Positions 28,844 through 37,166 of a stretch of DNA of 64,000 nt are shown piece after piece (position 1 is the stretch's first letter; the number at the start of each line of letters is the position of its first letter). Below the pieces are notes generated by a model. The model did not search any database, was not told the DNA's origin, and saw nothing but the letters and a program-made list of their open reading frames with translations. The DNA is from Dermatophilus congolensis (GTDB lineage Bacteria > Actinomycetota > Actinomycetes > Actinomycetales > Dermatophilaceae), in assembly GCF_900447215.1 (NCBI RefSeq), contig NZ_UFYA01000001.1:1612001-1676000 (forward strand), in the 5' to 3' direction. A program made the translations under genes and the position numbers.

Positions 28844-30094
28844 TTGTTCGTCCGCGAATACTTGAGCCTCCTCACACGCCGACCCCTCCTACACACCATC
28901 ATCGGCGCCCTCGTGTTCGCCGCCGTCATGGCCCAAGGACTCATCACCCAACCCACTTACGGCGCAACCACCTCATTGCTGTTCGCAGCAACCGGCGGCA
29001 ACTCAGCCACAGAACTCAACCAAGCCGCCACCTACCTCCAACGCGAAATGGCCTCCTACGTACGCGTCGCCACCTCGCCCAACGTCCTCAACCCCGTCAT
29101 CCAACAACTCCACCTCACCGGCGAAACACCCGCCACCCTCGCCAAAAGCATCAACGTCACCAACCCCACCATGACCGTGATCCTCGACATCACTGTCACC
29201 CGCGAAAACCCCACCGAAGCAGCCAACATCGCCAACACCCTCACCCGACAACTAGCTGCCACCGTCCAAAAAACCGCCCCCACACAAAGTGACGGCCACC
29301 GCACCCAACAAACCATCTCCGCATCCCCCCTCGCCGAAGCTCAAGCCCCCGAAAAACCCACCGGCCTCACCTGGCCCCTGCGCACCGCCATCGCCATCGC
29401 CGCCGCGCTCATCACCGCATTCATCACCGCAATCCTCTTCGGCGGCCTCGACCAACGCATCCGCGTCACCAACGACCTACGCCGCATCCCCCACACCCGC
29501 CTCCTGAGCACCATCCCCCACCGCTCACTACGCAGCCTCCTACGCCGCACCCCCCAACTAGCCACACCCGAAACAACCAACCCCGCCTACGAACGCACCG
29601 CCGGCCTCCTCATCGGCGAACACACCACCAACCACGCCCCCATCACCCTCATCACCAGCCCCAACCCCACCACCAACACCTACCCCGCCGCCCTCGCCCT
29701 CGCCCAAGCTGCCCACCGCATCGGCGCCACCTCCGCCATCATCGACACCACCGCCCTGCCCCCAGCCACCATCACCACCCTCACCGCCACCGGCGATAAC
29801 AACACCACACCCGAAATCACCATCACCACCCTCACCGCCACCGGCGAAACCACAACCACCACACCAGCAAAACTCACCGAACTGACCAACAACTACGAAC
29901 TCATCCTCCTGGCCACACCCCCACACCCAGCCAGTGCACACAGCCAGCTCCTTGCCCCCACCGCCACCACCACCCTGCTCGTCGTCCCCCTCACCACCCA
30001 CAAAAACGACCTCAACGCCACCCTCGCCGCACTCCACCCCAGCGACGAAAACCCCATCTACATCCTCGCTACCGACACCCCCGACCACCACTGA
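28844..30094 (+). CDS. Wzz-like polysaccharide co-polymerase with degenerate kinase-like domain
   Basis: 416 residues. A first transmembrane helix (about 14-35), an extracytoplasmic part with TYGATTSLLFAATGGNSATELNQAA and ITVTRENPTEAANIAN, then a second helix at about 180-205: the chain-length determinant layout. The C-terminal 200 residues occupy the place of a BY-kinase (CpsD) domain, but Walker A and the Tyr cluster are absent; only a general Rossmann-like hydrophobic pattern remains. Start is TTG at 28844 with GGAG about seven bases upstream. It contains an in-frame tandem repeat at 29768-29847. It would set polymer length together with the Wzy-like protein encoded next. Confidence 0.72.
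   Translation: MFVREYLSLLTRRPLLHTIIGALVFAAVMAQGLITQPTYGATTSLLFAATGGNSATELNQAATYLQREMASYVRVATSPNVLNPVIQQLHLTGETPATLAKSINVTNPTMTVILDITVTRENPTEAANIANTLTRQLAATVQKTAPTQSDGHRTQQTISASPLAEAQAPEKPTGLTWPLRTAIAIAAALITAFITAILFGGLDQRIRVTNDLRRIPHTRLLSTIPHRSLRSLLRRTPQLATPETTNPAYERTAGLLIGEHTTNHAPITLITSPNPTTNTYPAALALAQAAHRIGATSAIIDTTALPPATITTLTATGDNNTTPEITITTLTATGETTTTTPAKLTELTNNYELILLATPPHPASAHSQLLAPTATTTLLVVPLTTHKNDLNATLAALHPSDENPIYILATDTPDHH
29768..29847 (+). repeat. Direct repeat inside the Wzz-like gene
   Basis: A 29-base sequence occurs at 29768-29796 and again at 29819-29847, period 51 bases, so the frame is kept. Both encode the block TITTLTATG. It lies in the degenerate kinase-like domain. Confidence 0.8.
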
Positions 30095-30108
30095 CCCCCC
30101 ACCCCACC

Positions 30109-31632
30109 GTGACGCCCGGCCCTATCAACCTCATCCACCTCGCCCTAACCGTCCTGACCCTCACAGGCATCGCCTCCATCCTCATCGCCACGCACCTACA
30201 CAAACGCGGCCACGACGGACTCCACCTACGCACCTGGCTCGTCATCGACTTCGCCATCACCTACGTCATCTCCGGCCTCATCCACCTCACCGGCACTCTG
30301 TCCACCTCACGTGGCTTCTACGAAGCCGTACCCAACAATCCCTACAGCAACGACACCGGCCTCCTCCAAGCAGCCCTGACCACTCCCCTAGCCCTGACCG
30401 CACTGACCATCGGTCTGCTCATCCGCTGGCGCCGCACCGACACCCCCACCAACAGCGCCACCTACTCCATGGCCACATCCCACCCCGTCCTCACCCTCAC
30501 CGCCGGACTCACCCTCACCGCCGCCGCAGCAGTCGGCAGCATCCGCATCCGCGGCCACCTGGCCAACAGCGCCGGAGAACGCGTCATCGGCGTCGACGGC
30601 GGCATGGCCCGCTACGCCTTCCTCGCCTCCTGGATGCCCTGGGGTGTTCTTCTCCTAGCGCTCTGGAGCATCACCCGACGCAAAAATCCCGCCGCAGACA
30701 TGCACAACGCCCTCATCATGGCCGCCTGCACCGGCGTCATCGCCGTCAACTCCAGTTGGACCGGAGGCCGCGTCGACATCGTCGTCTTCTCCCTCCCCCT
30801 GCTCATCCTCGTCCTTCCCTGGATCCGAGGACTACGCACCCCACTACTCATCGCCGGAGCAGGCGGGGCTCTAGCCGTCATCTACAACCAAACCATCAGC
30901 CGAGCTGGCGTCACCAGCTTCGACATCCCCGCGCTCCTGGACTGGCAATGGGGCAGGTTCTCCATGGTGGCTTGGGCAGCCCGCTTCGCCACCGAACACA
31001 ACTACCTCAACGGCGAAACCCTCATGTCCGGGTTCCTCACCGTGCCCGCAGCACTCCTACACTTCGCTGGCGTCCCCACCCAAACATGGCGCTCCATCGT
31101 CCAATACAGCGGCTGGTGGTTCTCCGGCAGCGAAGAACTCATCTTCACCGTGCCCGGCATGACCGCCGAACTATTCATCAACCACGGCTACATCGGTGTC
31201 GCCGCCGGTTACCTCATCCTCGGCCTAGTCACCTCACTCATTGCCGACACCTACCGGCACTGCCGCACCGAATTAGGCCGCGCCCTACTCATTTACATCG
31301 CCGCCATCCTGCTCTTCCAAACCGTCACTGCCCAGTCAGGAGCGACCACTCCCCTGGTCATCATGACCGGTGCTCCCCTCATCGGCCTGGCTATCCTCGA
31401 AACGTTCTGCCGCTGGTACGACACCACCCACATGCGCCTAGTCACCGACACTTATATCCCTGCTTCTGCTCTACCCCAGCGGGCACCGAACCAACCAGAC
31501 GGAAACCATGGCTCACCCCACACGCACCCGAATCACGATCGCCATACTCCTGATCACGGCACTCATCGCCGCGATCACGATCTGGTACGCCCACCACGAA
31601 CCACCCAACCCCACCCCGACACCTCCCAGTAA
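30109..31632 (+). CDS. Wzy-like repeat-unit polymerase
   Basis: 507 residues, 10-12 transmembrane helices, a large extracytoplasmic loop near residues 290-360 (HNYLNGETLMSGFLTVPAALLH, SEELIFTVPGMTAELFINHGYIG), as in O-antigen/EPS polymerases. The conserved PGMTAELFINHGYIG segment resembles the oligosaccharide repeat unit polymerase family. GTG start 14 bases after the Wzz-like stop. The last 40 residues are His/Pro/Arg-rich, unlike a membrane protein, and come from the 125-base overlap with the next gene in another frame. The original stop may have been lost. Confidence 0.72.
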   Translation: MTPGPINLIHLALTVLTLTGIASILIATHLHKRGHDGLHLRTWLVIDFAITYVISGLIHLTGTLSTSRGFYEAVPNNPYSNDTGLLQAALTTPLALTALTIGLLIRWRRTDTPTNSATYSMATSHPVLTLTAGLTLTAAAAVGSIRIRGHLANSAGERVIGVDGGMARYAFLASWMPWGVLLLALWSITRRKNPAADMHNALIMAACTGVIAVNSSWTGGRVDIVVFSLPLLILVLPWIRGLRTPLLIAGAGGALAVIYNQTISRAGVTSFDIPALLDWQWGRFSMVAWAARFATEHNYLNGETLMSGFLTVPAALLHFAGVPTQTWRSIVQYSGWWFSGSEELIFTVPGMTAELFINHGYIGVAAGYLILGLVTSLIADTYRHCRTELGRALLIYIAAILLFQTVTAQSGATTPLVIMTGAPLIGLAILETFCRWYDTTHMRLVTDTYIPASALPQRAPNQPDGNHGSPHTHPNHDRHTPDHGTHRRDHDLVRPPRTTQPHPDTSQ

Positions 31633-32599
31633 CACCACACCCGGGGCAGGGAAACTCTCCGGAATCGCGATCCCCGGAAGCGAATTAGCCTACGTCCCCT
31701 CCGAACGCCTCGCCGCTGACCTCGACACCGTCAAAAACTCCGGCGCCACCTGGATCCGATTCGACATTCCCTGGACCCACGTCCAATGGGAACCCGAGGA
31801 CTACCACTGGGACCCTTACGACCGCGTCGTTAACGAAGCCAATAGCCGTGGACTACGCATCCTCGCAGTTCTAGGAACCGTTGCTCCCCACCAAAGGCCA
31901 CCTGGCAGTTCCTGGACAGCTGGCCTGACCACACCTGACCAACTCACTGGGTTCACCAACTACGCCGCCACTGCAGCTACCCGCTACGCAGGCAAAGTCC
32001 ATGCCTGGGAAATCTGGAACGAACCCAACGTCGACCGCTCATGGGCTCCCCACCCTGACCCGGCAGCATACGCACCCGTACTCACCAAAACTGCTGACAC
32101 ACTCAGAGCTACCTGCCCTACATGCGTGATCATCGCCGGCGGCACCGGCGGAGCAGCACCAAGCTCACCAGATGTACCCACCATGGACTGGTGGCGTGCC
32201 CTGGCCACCTCCCCAGCCCTCACCCATGTCGATGGTGTCGCGCTGCACCCCTACTCAGATATGCGTAACGGCGCCTCCGGCGAGATGGAGTACGTCAAAC
32301 CACTGCGGGAACTACTCGACACTCACGGACACACCAAACTCCAGATCTGGGGCACTGAAGTCGGTGTACCTACTGGCGAAGGACATGTCACCGACGACGA
32401 AGCCGCCCGGCTAATGCGCGAAGGCGCTCACGCCTGGAATGAATTGGCGTACGCCAATAAACTCGGCCCGCTGTTTTGGTACACCCTCCGCGACCGCCAC
32501 AACGCTGGCCGCGAAGGAGCATTCGGTCTACTCACGCACGACGGAAATCCCAAAGGAACCCGCCAAACTTTCGAAGAGCTGCTCACGAAACACCTCTAG
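31508..32599 (+). CDS. Membrane-anchored glycoside hydrolase (GH39/PslG-like clan A)
   Basis: 363 residues. An N-terminal signal anchor (about 9-27) is followed by a Pro/Thr linker and a TIM-barrel domain. The acid/base Glu lies in WEIWNEPNVD and the likely nucleophile in LQIWGTEVGVP, both intact. GATWIRFDIPWTHVQWEPEDY matches the first strands of PslG/GH39-type enzymes. Such hydrolases trim or clear polymer at the biosynthesis complex. It overlaps the polymerase gene by 125 bases in another frame, but its own signal anchor supports the ATG at 31508. Codon use is less C-biased than the genes before it. Confidence 0.82.
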   Translation: MAHPTRTRITIAILLITALIAAITIWYAHHEPPNPTPTPPSNTTPGAGKLSGIAIPGSELAYVPSERLAADLDTVKNSGATWIRFDIPWTHVQWEPEDYHWDPYDRVVNEANSRGLRILAVLGTVAPHQRPPGSSWTAGLTTPDQLTGFTNYAATAATRYAGKVHAWEIWNEPNVDRSWAPHPDPAAYAPVLTKTADTLRATCPTCVIIAGGTGGAAPSSPDVPTMDWWRALATSPALTHVDGVALHPYSDMRNGASGEMEYVKPLRELLDTHGHTKLQIWGTEVGVPTGEGHVTDDEAARLMREGAHAWNELAYANKLGPLFWYTLRDRHNAGREGAFGLLTHDGNPKGTRQTFEELLTKHL

Positions 32600-32614
32600 C
32601 CCCCCACTACGAGG

Positions 32615-33772
32615 TCACTTACTAGAGCGCACCAACTCAGCTAAAGCCTTCCCCGCCTGCGCGTGCCCCTGGGCGTTGGGATGCAACGGGCCATATTGCG
32701 TGAAGGGATCATTCACCCACGGTTCCTGGCTGCACACACCGTGGAAAGACTCTGCGGATTCGAACCCTAAAGCAGTGTTCATATCGACATATCCGATCGT
32801 CACGCCATTGTGAGACAACGCCGCCTGCGCTTTTTCTGCTGCTTTGTGAATTCCGGTATTCAGCTCTGTGATGGTCTCCCGCACACGTTTCATCGACTCG
32901 GGGGGCATGCCATTGCAGCTGCCAGCTGTGGCGTACAAGCCAGGTATTTTGTTCCAGCGTTGCGCCAGTGAGCTGCGGCTCGGGTCAGTGATGATCTGCG
33001 GGTACCCCATGATGAGGATCCGCCCTCCAGGTTTGACGAATCGTGCTAGCGCAGAAAGAAGCGGTTCCACTTCTCCCTGGTCGGGGTTCGCTGACCACAG
33101 CGGCACTTGCCCAGCAGGTAGGGGTACCGATGCGTTGCCTTGGGTGAGAGTGTCGAGAATCTTTGTGGCTTGTTCGGGTGGAACATCGCAGCTTCCCCAG
33201 CCTGGCGAATCCCAATCCAGGGATTCGCCTTGGACATTTTTAGTGTCCATGCATAGTTCGCCCAGTGCCCCCAAGGCAGCGTTGTTCGCGCCGAAAGTCA
33301 TGGTTATCAGATCGAATCGGTTACCGCTGGCGGCGATACTGTCGAGTTCTTTAACCAGCGAGGAGGTGCGGGTAGGGGTGCCTGGTTCGATGGGCGTGTT
33401 GATTTTCACACCGAGCTGGCGGTACGCCTCCGCGAGCTGGATCGCCCAATCGTCGGTGGTGGCGCCAGCGCAGGCGGTGAAGGCTTGCCGATAACTGATG
33501 CCTGAAGACGCCAACTGTTTTTGAGCGATGACTGGCATCGCTGCCTCGTTGCTTGTTGCTCCGTCGGCGCGACCACACTGTGCCCCCCATGCCGAAGGGT
33601 TGGGGCTGACGCTGGTGATGCCGTAGCCGCTGCTGATGCTGTCACCAAGGGCAGCCCAGGTGGATTCACCGTTAGTGGGTTTTGCTGAGGCAGTTGGCGC
33701 GGCGGTGAGGCAGGTCAGAAGGGCTGCGCTGATCAGCGCAGCGGCGGCGGTGCGGTGTGTGTGTCGGGGCAT
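32615..33772 (-). CDS. Secreted SGNH/GDSL hydrolase
   Basis: 385 residues with a cleavable signal peptide (about 1-30, cut after ASA). Block I is ALGDSISSGYG with the Ser nucleophile, block III is TFGANNAALG, and block V is GPLHPNAQGHAQ with the catalytic Asp/His region. Four or more Cys residues (QCGRAD, ACAGA, ELCMDT, GSCDV, GSCNG, GVCSQ) suggest disulfides outside the cell. It may deacylate a lipid or polysaccharide; the place next to the exopolysaccharide locus favours the latter but proves nothing. Its ATG overlaps the stop of the lipoprotein gene (TGATG). Confidence 0.88.
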   Translation of the reverse strand: MPRHTHRTAAAALISAALLTCLTAAPTASAKPTNGESTWAALGDSISSGYGITSVSPNPSAWGAQCGRADGATSNEAAMPVIAQKQLASSGISYRQAFTACAGATTDDWAIQLAEAYRQLGVKINTPIEPGTPTRTSSLVKELDSIAASGNRFDLITMTFGANNAALGALGELCMDTKNVQGESLDWDSPGWGSCDVPPEQATKILDTLTQGNASVPLPAGQVPLWSANPDQGEVEPLLSALARFVKPGGRILIMGYPQIITDPSRSSLAQRWNKIPGLYATAGSCNGMPPESMKRVRETITELNTGIHKAAEKAQAALSHNGVTIGYVDMNTALGFESAESFHGVCSQEPWVNDPFTQYGPLHPNAQGHAQAGKALAELVRSSK

Positions 33773-34302
33773 CAGTTCTCTCCCGTGCGAGCTGTGGTGT
33801 CAAGGCGGGCGCGTAGGAGGGCCAGGGCGTTGTGTGCTGCTTGGGGTGATGGTGGGTTTCCTGCGGAGCAGCGGCTGAGATAGGTGCCGATGTGGGTGCG
33901 GGCGGCAAGGGTGAGGGAGCGCAGGTCGGGGTCGTTGAGGGTGACTGCGGCGGTGAGGAGTTCTTGTGGTGTTGCTGCCTTATCGATGAGGTCGGCGGCG
34001 TCGCGGCATTGGTCGGCTTGGAGTGGGTTGGGGGTGATGAGGGCGCGTTGTGCCGCGTCGGCGAAGGCGGTGATGGTGTGACGTGCTTTGGTGTTTTTTT
34101 CGTTGCTGTTGGCTGGAGGTGGGGGTAGTTGAGCGATAGTGCTGGCTGCAGCGGAGCTGAGGGCGCTGGGCAGTGGTGGGACGGGGTCTGCCTCGTGGGG
34201 GGCGGCGGTGCAGGCAGTGGTAAGCAGGAGCGTGGCTGCGGCGATGGCCAGTGGTGTTTTGCTCTGGTGGGGCCTGGTGTGTGGGGTCATGGGGGTTGTC
34301 AC
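33772..34302 (-). CDS. Putative lipoprotein paired with the SGNH hydrolase
   Basis: 176 residues. The N-terminus has a basic stretch, a hydrophobic segment and the lipobox LLTTAC (Cys about position 31). The rest is helical and Ala-rich, with two further Cys residues (DQCRDAA, SRCSAG) that may pair. I recognise no family. GAGG lies four bases before the GTG start. It is coupled to the hydrolase gene, so the two products probably act together outside the membrane. Confidence 0.65.
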   Translation of the reverse strand: MTTPMTPHTRPHQSKTPLAIAAATLLLTTACTAAPHEADPVPPLPSALSSAAASTIAQLPPPPANSNEKNTKARHTITAFADAAQRALITPNPLQADQCRDAADLIDKAATPQELLTAAVTLNDPDLRSLTLAARTHIGTYLSRCSAGNPPSPQAAHNALALLRARLDTTARTGEN

Positions 34303-34521
34303 CGTTCCTCGTCGTGGTCGAGGTGGTGTGCACCGAGTCTCGACGGGTGTGGTGTTCTGACGCTACTGGTTTGTGGGTGTCCCACTGTTGCGGTGATCCA
34401 CGCAACGATCGCCGGATTCGGTTGTGGCGCTGACTACATGTGAGGTGGGCACAGTGTGCTAGGACGCTCTAGGCAGATCAGGTTGGATCGAGAGTGTCCT
34501 TAACTTCTCTCACGTGGGGAG

Positions 34522-35805
34522 TCAGCCTTGTCCTGGCATTAGCTGTCCGGTGAGGTGGTCGCGGGCGCATTCGACCATGAGTTTGACGCCTGTGGCGAGG
34601 GTGGCGTCGTCGGCGTAGAAGCGGGGGTTGTGGTTGGGGACGCCGCCGCGGCCGTCTTCGGGGATGTATAGCTCGCCGTTTTCGGTGAATGCGGTGTCTT
34701 GTACGCCGAGGCCGATGTAGAGGCCGCCGAATTCTTTGACGAACTCGGAGACGTCGTCGTATCCGAGGGTGGGGGGCGCGGGGATGAGGTTCTGGCTGCC
34801 GATGACACGCTCGATGGTCGGCCGGGCCGCTGCTACCCATTCGGGCGTGTTCGTCACCGCTGGGACATCTTGCAGGTACTCGACGTTGACCTGGCAGTTG
34901 TTGGCTTTGGCCGCGCCGGCTGCGAGAGTCCGCACCCGTTCCTGCACGTCGCTCATCGTGGCCTCACGGTGCGACCGGATCGTGCCCCACAGCGTCACTC
35001 GTTGACCGATGATGTTGAACCGCCCTACGTCCTCGATGTGGCCGATGGTGACGGTGAACGGGTCGAATGCGTCGACTTGGCGGTAGATCTGCCCGATGCC
35101 GGTGAGGATTGCTCCGACCGCGGGCATCGGGTCGATTCCTGCCCATGGTGTTGAGCCGTGTACTTGCTCTCCGGTGAGGGTGATTTTCACCAGGCATGAT
35201 GCACCGAACTGGTTGCCTTCACGCATGGCCACGACTCCCTTGGGGAAGGGCTGCACGTGCATTCCGAAGGCCATGGTCGGTGAATATTTTTCGAAGATGC
35301 CTGACTCGAGCATGCTGCGAGCGCCGCCTTCTTCGTCGATGGGTGGGCCTTCTTCGGCTGGCTGGAAGACGAATAGGACGCGGCCGGGTAGCTGGTCGCG
35401 GTGTTTGGCCAGAACTGATGCTGCGCCCATGAGCATTGCGGTGTGGCAGTCGTGTCCGCAGGCGTGGGAGACGGGGAATGGTCCGCCTGGGTAGTGCTCG
35501 TCGATGACGGTGGAGGCGAAGTCGACACCGGATTCGTCGGGGACGGGTAGTGCGTCGATGTCGGCTCTCAGCAGGATGGTGCGTTCCCCTTCTTGTCCGC
35601 CGTTGAGTACGCCGACGATGCCGTGTCCAGCGATGTCGGTGTGAATCTCATCTAAGTCCAGGGTCTGCAGGTGGTCGACGATGTACTTGGCTGTGTTTAC
35701 TTCACGGTTCGATAGTTCTGGGTTGGCGTGAATGTGGTGGCGCCATGCGATGACGTCTTCAGCGATGGCGTCGACTGCTGCGCTTAGATCCGACGGTGTC
35801 TTCAT
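34522..35805 (-). CDS. M20 family amidohydrolase
   Basis: 427 residues, of the AmhX/IAA-amino-acid hydrolase/N-acyl-amino-acid amidohydrolase type. Metal ligands lie in HACGHDCHTAML and in FVFQPAEEGP; the typical RADIDALPV and HSTPWAGIDP-like (HGSTPWAGIDP) segments are present, as is the C-terminal HNPRFYADDATL. It hydrolyses an N-acylated amino acid or small amide; the substrate is unknown. I use the ATG at 35805, with AAGGAG four bases upstream, instead of one 18 bases earlier. It stands alone between the exopolysaccharide locus and the CsoR gene. Confidence 0.92.
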   Translation of the reverse strand: MKTPSDLSAAVDAIAEDVIAWRHHIHANPELSNREVNTAKYIVDHLQTLDLDEIHTDIAGHGIVGVLNGGQEGERTILLRADIDALPVPDESGVDFASTVIDEHYPGGPFPVSHACGHDCHTAMLMGAASVLAKHRDQLPGRVLFVFQPAEEGPPIDEEGGARSMLESGIFEKYSPTMAFGMHVQPFPKGVVAMREGNQFGASCLVKITLTGEQVHGSTPWAGIDPMPAVGAILTGIGQIYRQVDAFDPFTVTIGHIEDVGRFNIIGQRVTLWGTIRSHREATMSDVQERVRTLAAGAAKANNCQVNVEYLQDVPAVTNTPEWVAAARPTIERVIGSQNLIPAPPTLGYDDVSEFVKEFGGLYIGLGVQDTAFTENGELYIPEDGRGGVPNHNPRFYADDATLATGVKLMVECARDHLTGQLMPGQG

Positions 35806-35824
35806 GAGTCTCCTTGGGGGCAAG

Positions 35825-35853
35825 TTCAGCGGCGCGTATACGCTGTTGCTGAA
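35825..35853 (-). promoter_or_regulatory. Palindrome upstream of the amidohydrolase gene
   Basis: GCGTATACGC (35834-35843) is a perfect 10-bp palindrome nested in TTCAGC (35825-35830) and GCTGAA (35848-35853). It starts 20 bases before the ATG at 35805. It could be an operator or a leader hairpin. No regulator for it is identified. Confidence 0.35.
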
Positions 35854-36566
<713 letters not shown>

Positions 36567-36615
36567 CTGTTTCGTTGTTTTGTTGGTGGCGTTGCTTTTT
36601 GCTCAGGTGCTCAGA

Positions 36616-36987
36616 TCAAGCCTGTGTAATTTCGGTGATGAATGCGGGTACGCGGTCTTTGGGGCGTCCGATGATTGCTCGGTTAGCGGCAATGAGGACG
36701 GGTCGTTGCATGAGGGCGGGGTGTTTGGCGATGAGGGCGGCGACTTTTTGGGCAGTGTCGATGTCATTGTCGGTTAGACCGAGTTGGGTGAAGGTGTTGT
36801 CGCGGCGGATGAGGTCGGCGGGTGCGTCTTCGAGTTTGTTGAGGAGGTCTAGGGCGTCTTGCTCGTTGAGTGGTGTGTCGAGGTAGCAGATGATGTCGTG
36901 TTTGATGCTAGCGTTTTCTAGTTCTGTGAGTGCGGCGCGGGATGTGGAGCAGCGGGGGTTGTGCAGGATCGTGATTTCCATAGTCAC
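36616..36987 (-). CDS. ArsC-family protein (glutaredoxin-type arsenate reductase or Spx-like)
   Basis: 123 residues of the ArsC/Spx thioredoxin-like fold. The catalytic Cys is in HNPRCSTSRAAL. NTFTQLGL, HPALMQRPVLI and IGRPKDRV match the ArsC (E. coli plasmid type) pattern, including the Arg residues that hold arsenate. It uses glutathione/glutaredoxin in proteobacteria; in a mycothiol organism the reductant would differ. AAGG lies seven bases before the GTG start, while the ATG six bases on is also possible. No ars efflux gene is near, so the arsenate role is not certain. Confidence 0.8.
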   Translation of the reverse strand: MTMEITILHNPRCSTSRAALTELENASIKHDIICYLDTPLNEQDALDLLNKLEDAPADLIRRDNTFTQLGLTDNDIDTAQKVAALIAKHPALMQRPVLIAANRAIIGRPKDRVPAFITEITQA

Positions 36988-37120
36988 GTCTTTACCTTGA
37001 TGTTGTTGATTGGTTCAAGGATGTGTTTGGCGGTTGGCGGTAGTAAAGACCAAACGTGAGGTTGGGTATCGCCTATTTTTGTCCAGGCTGGGTGCGTGGG
37101 CTGTATGTTGTGTGGTTTTG

Positions 37121-37159
37121 CTGCCCTGTGAGGTTGCCTGGGTTGTTTTCACAGGGCAG
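37121..37159 (-). terminator. Hairpin downstream of mfd
   Basis: CTGCCCTGTGA (37121-37131) is complementary to TCACAGGGCAG (37149-37159), loop 17 bases, ending eight bases past the mfd stop. No U-tract follows on the minus strand. Confidence 0.6.
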
Positions 37160-37166
37160 CGGTGGT

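Noticed and set aside
29768-29847. Tandem repeat as part of a CRISPR or regulatory array
   Set aside because: Only two copies, in frame within a gene and encoding the same residues; simple internal duplication explains it.
29934-31553. Long plus-strand open frame of 539 codons overlapping the Wzz-like and Wzy-like genes
   Set aside because: Its product is almost only His, Pro, Arg, Ser and Thr, as expected from reading the C-rich DNA of the real genes in another frame.
32600-33800. Strand composition switch read as a replication origin or terminus
   Set aside because: No DnaA-box cluster, dnaA or dnaN gene, or dif-like site is seen, and the composition changes back after 12 kb.
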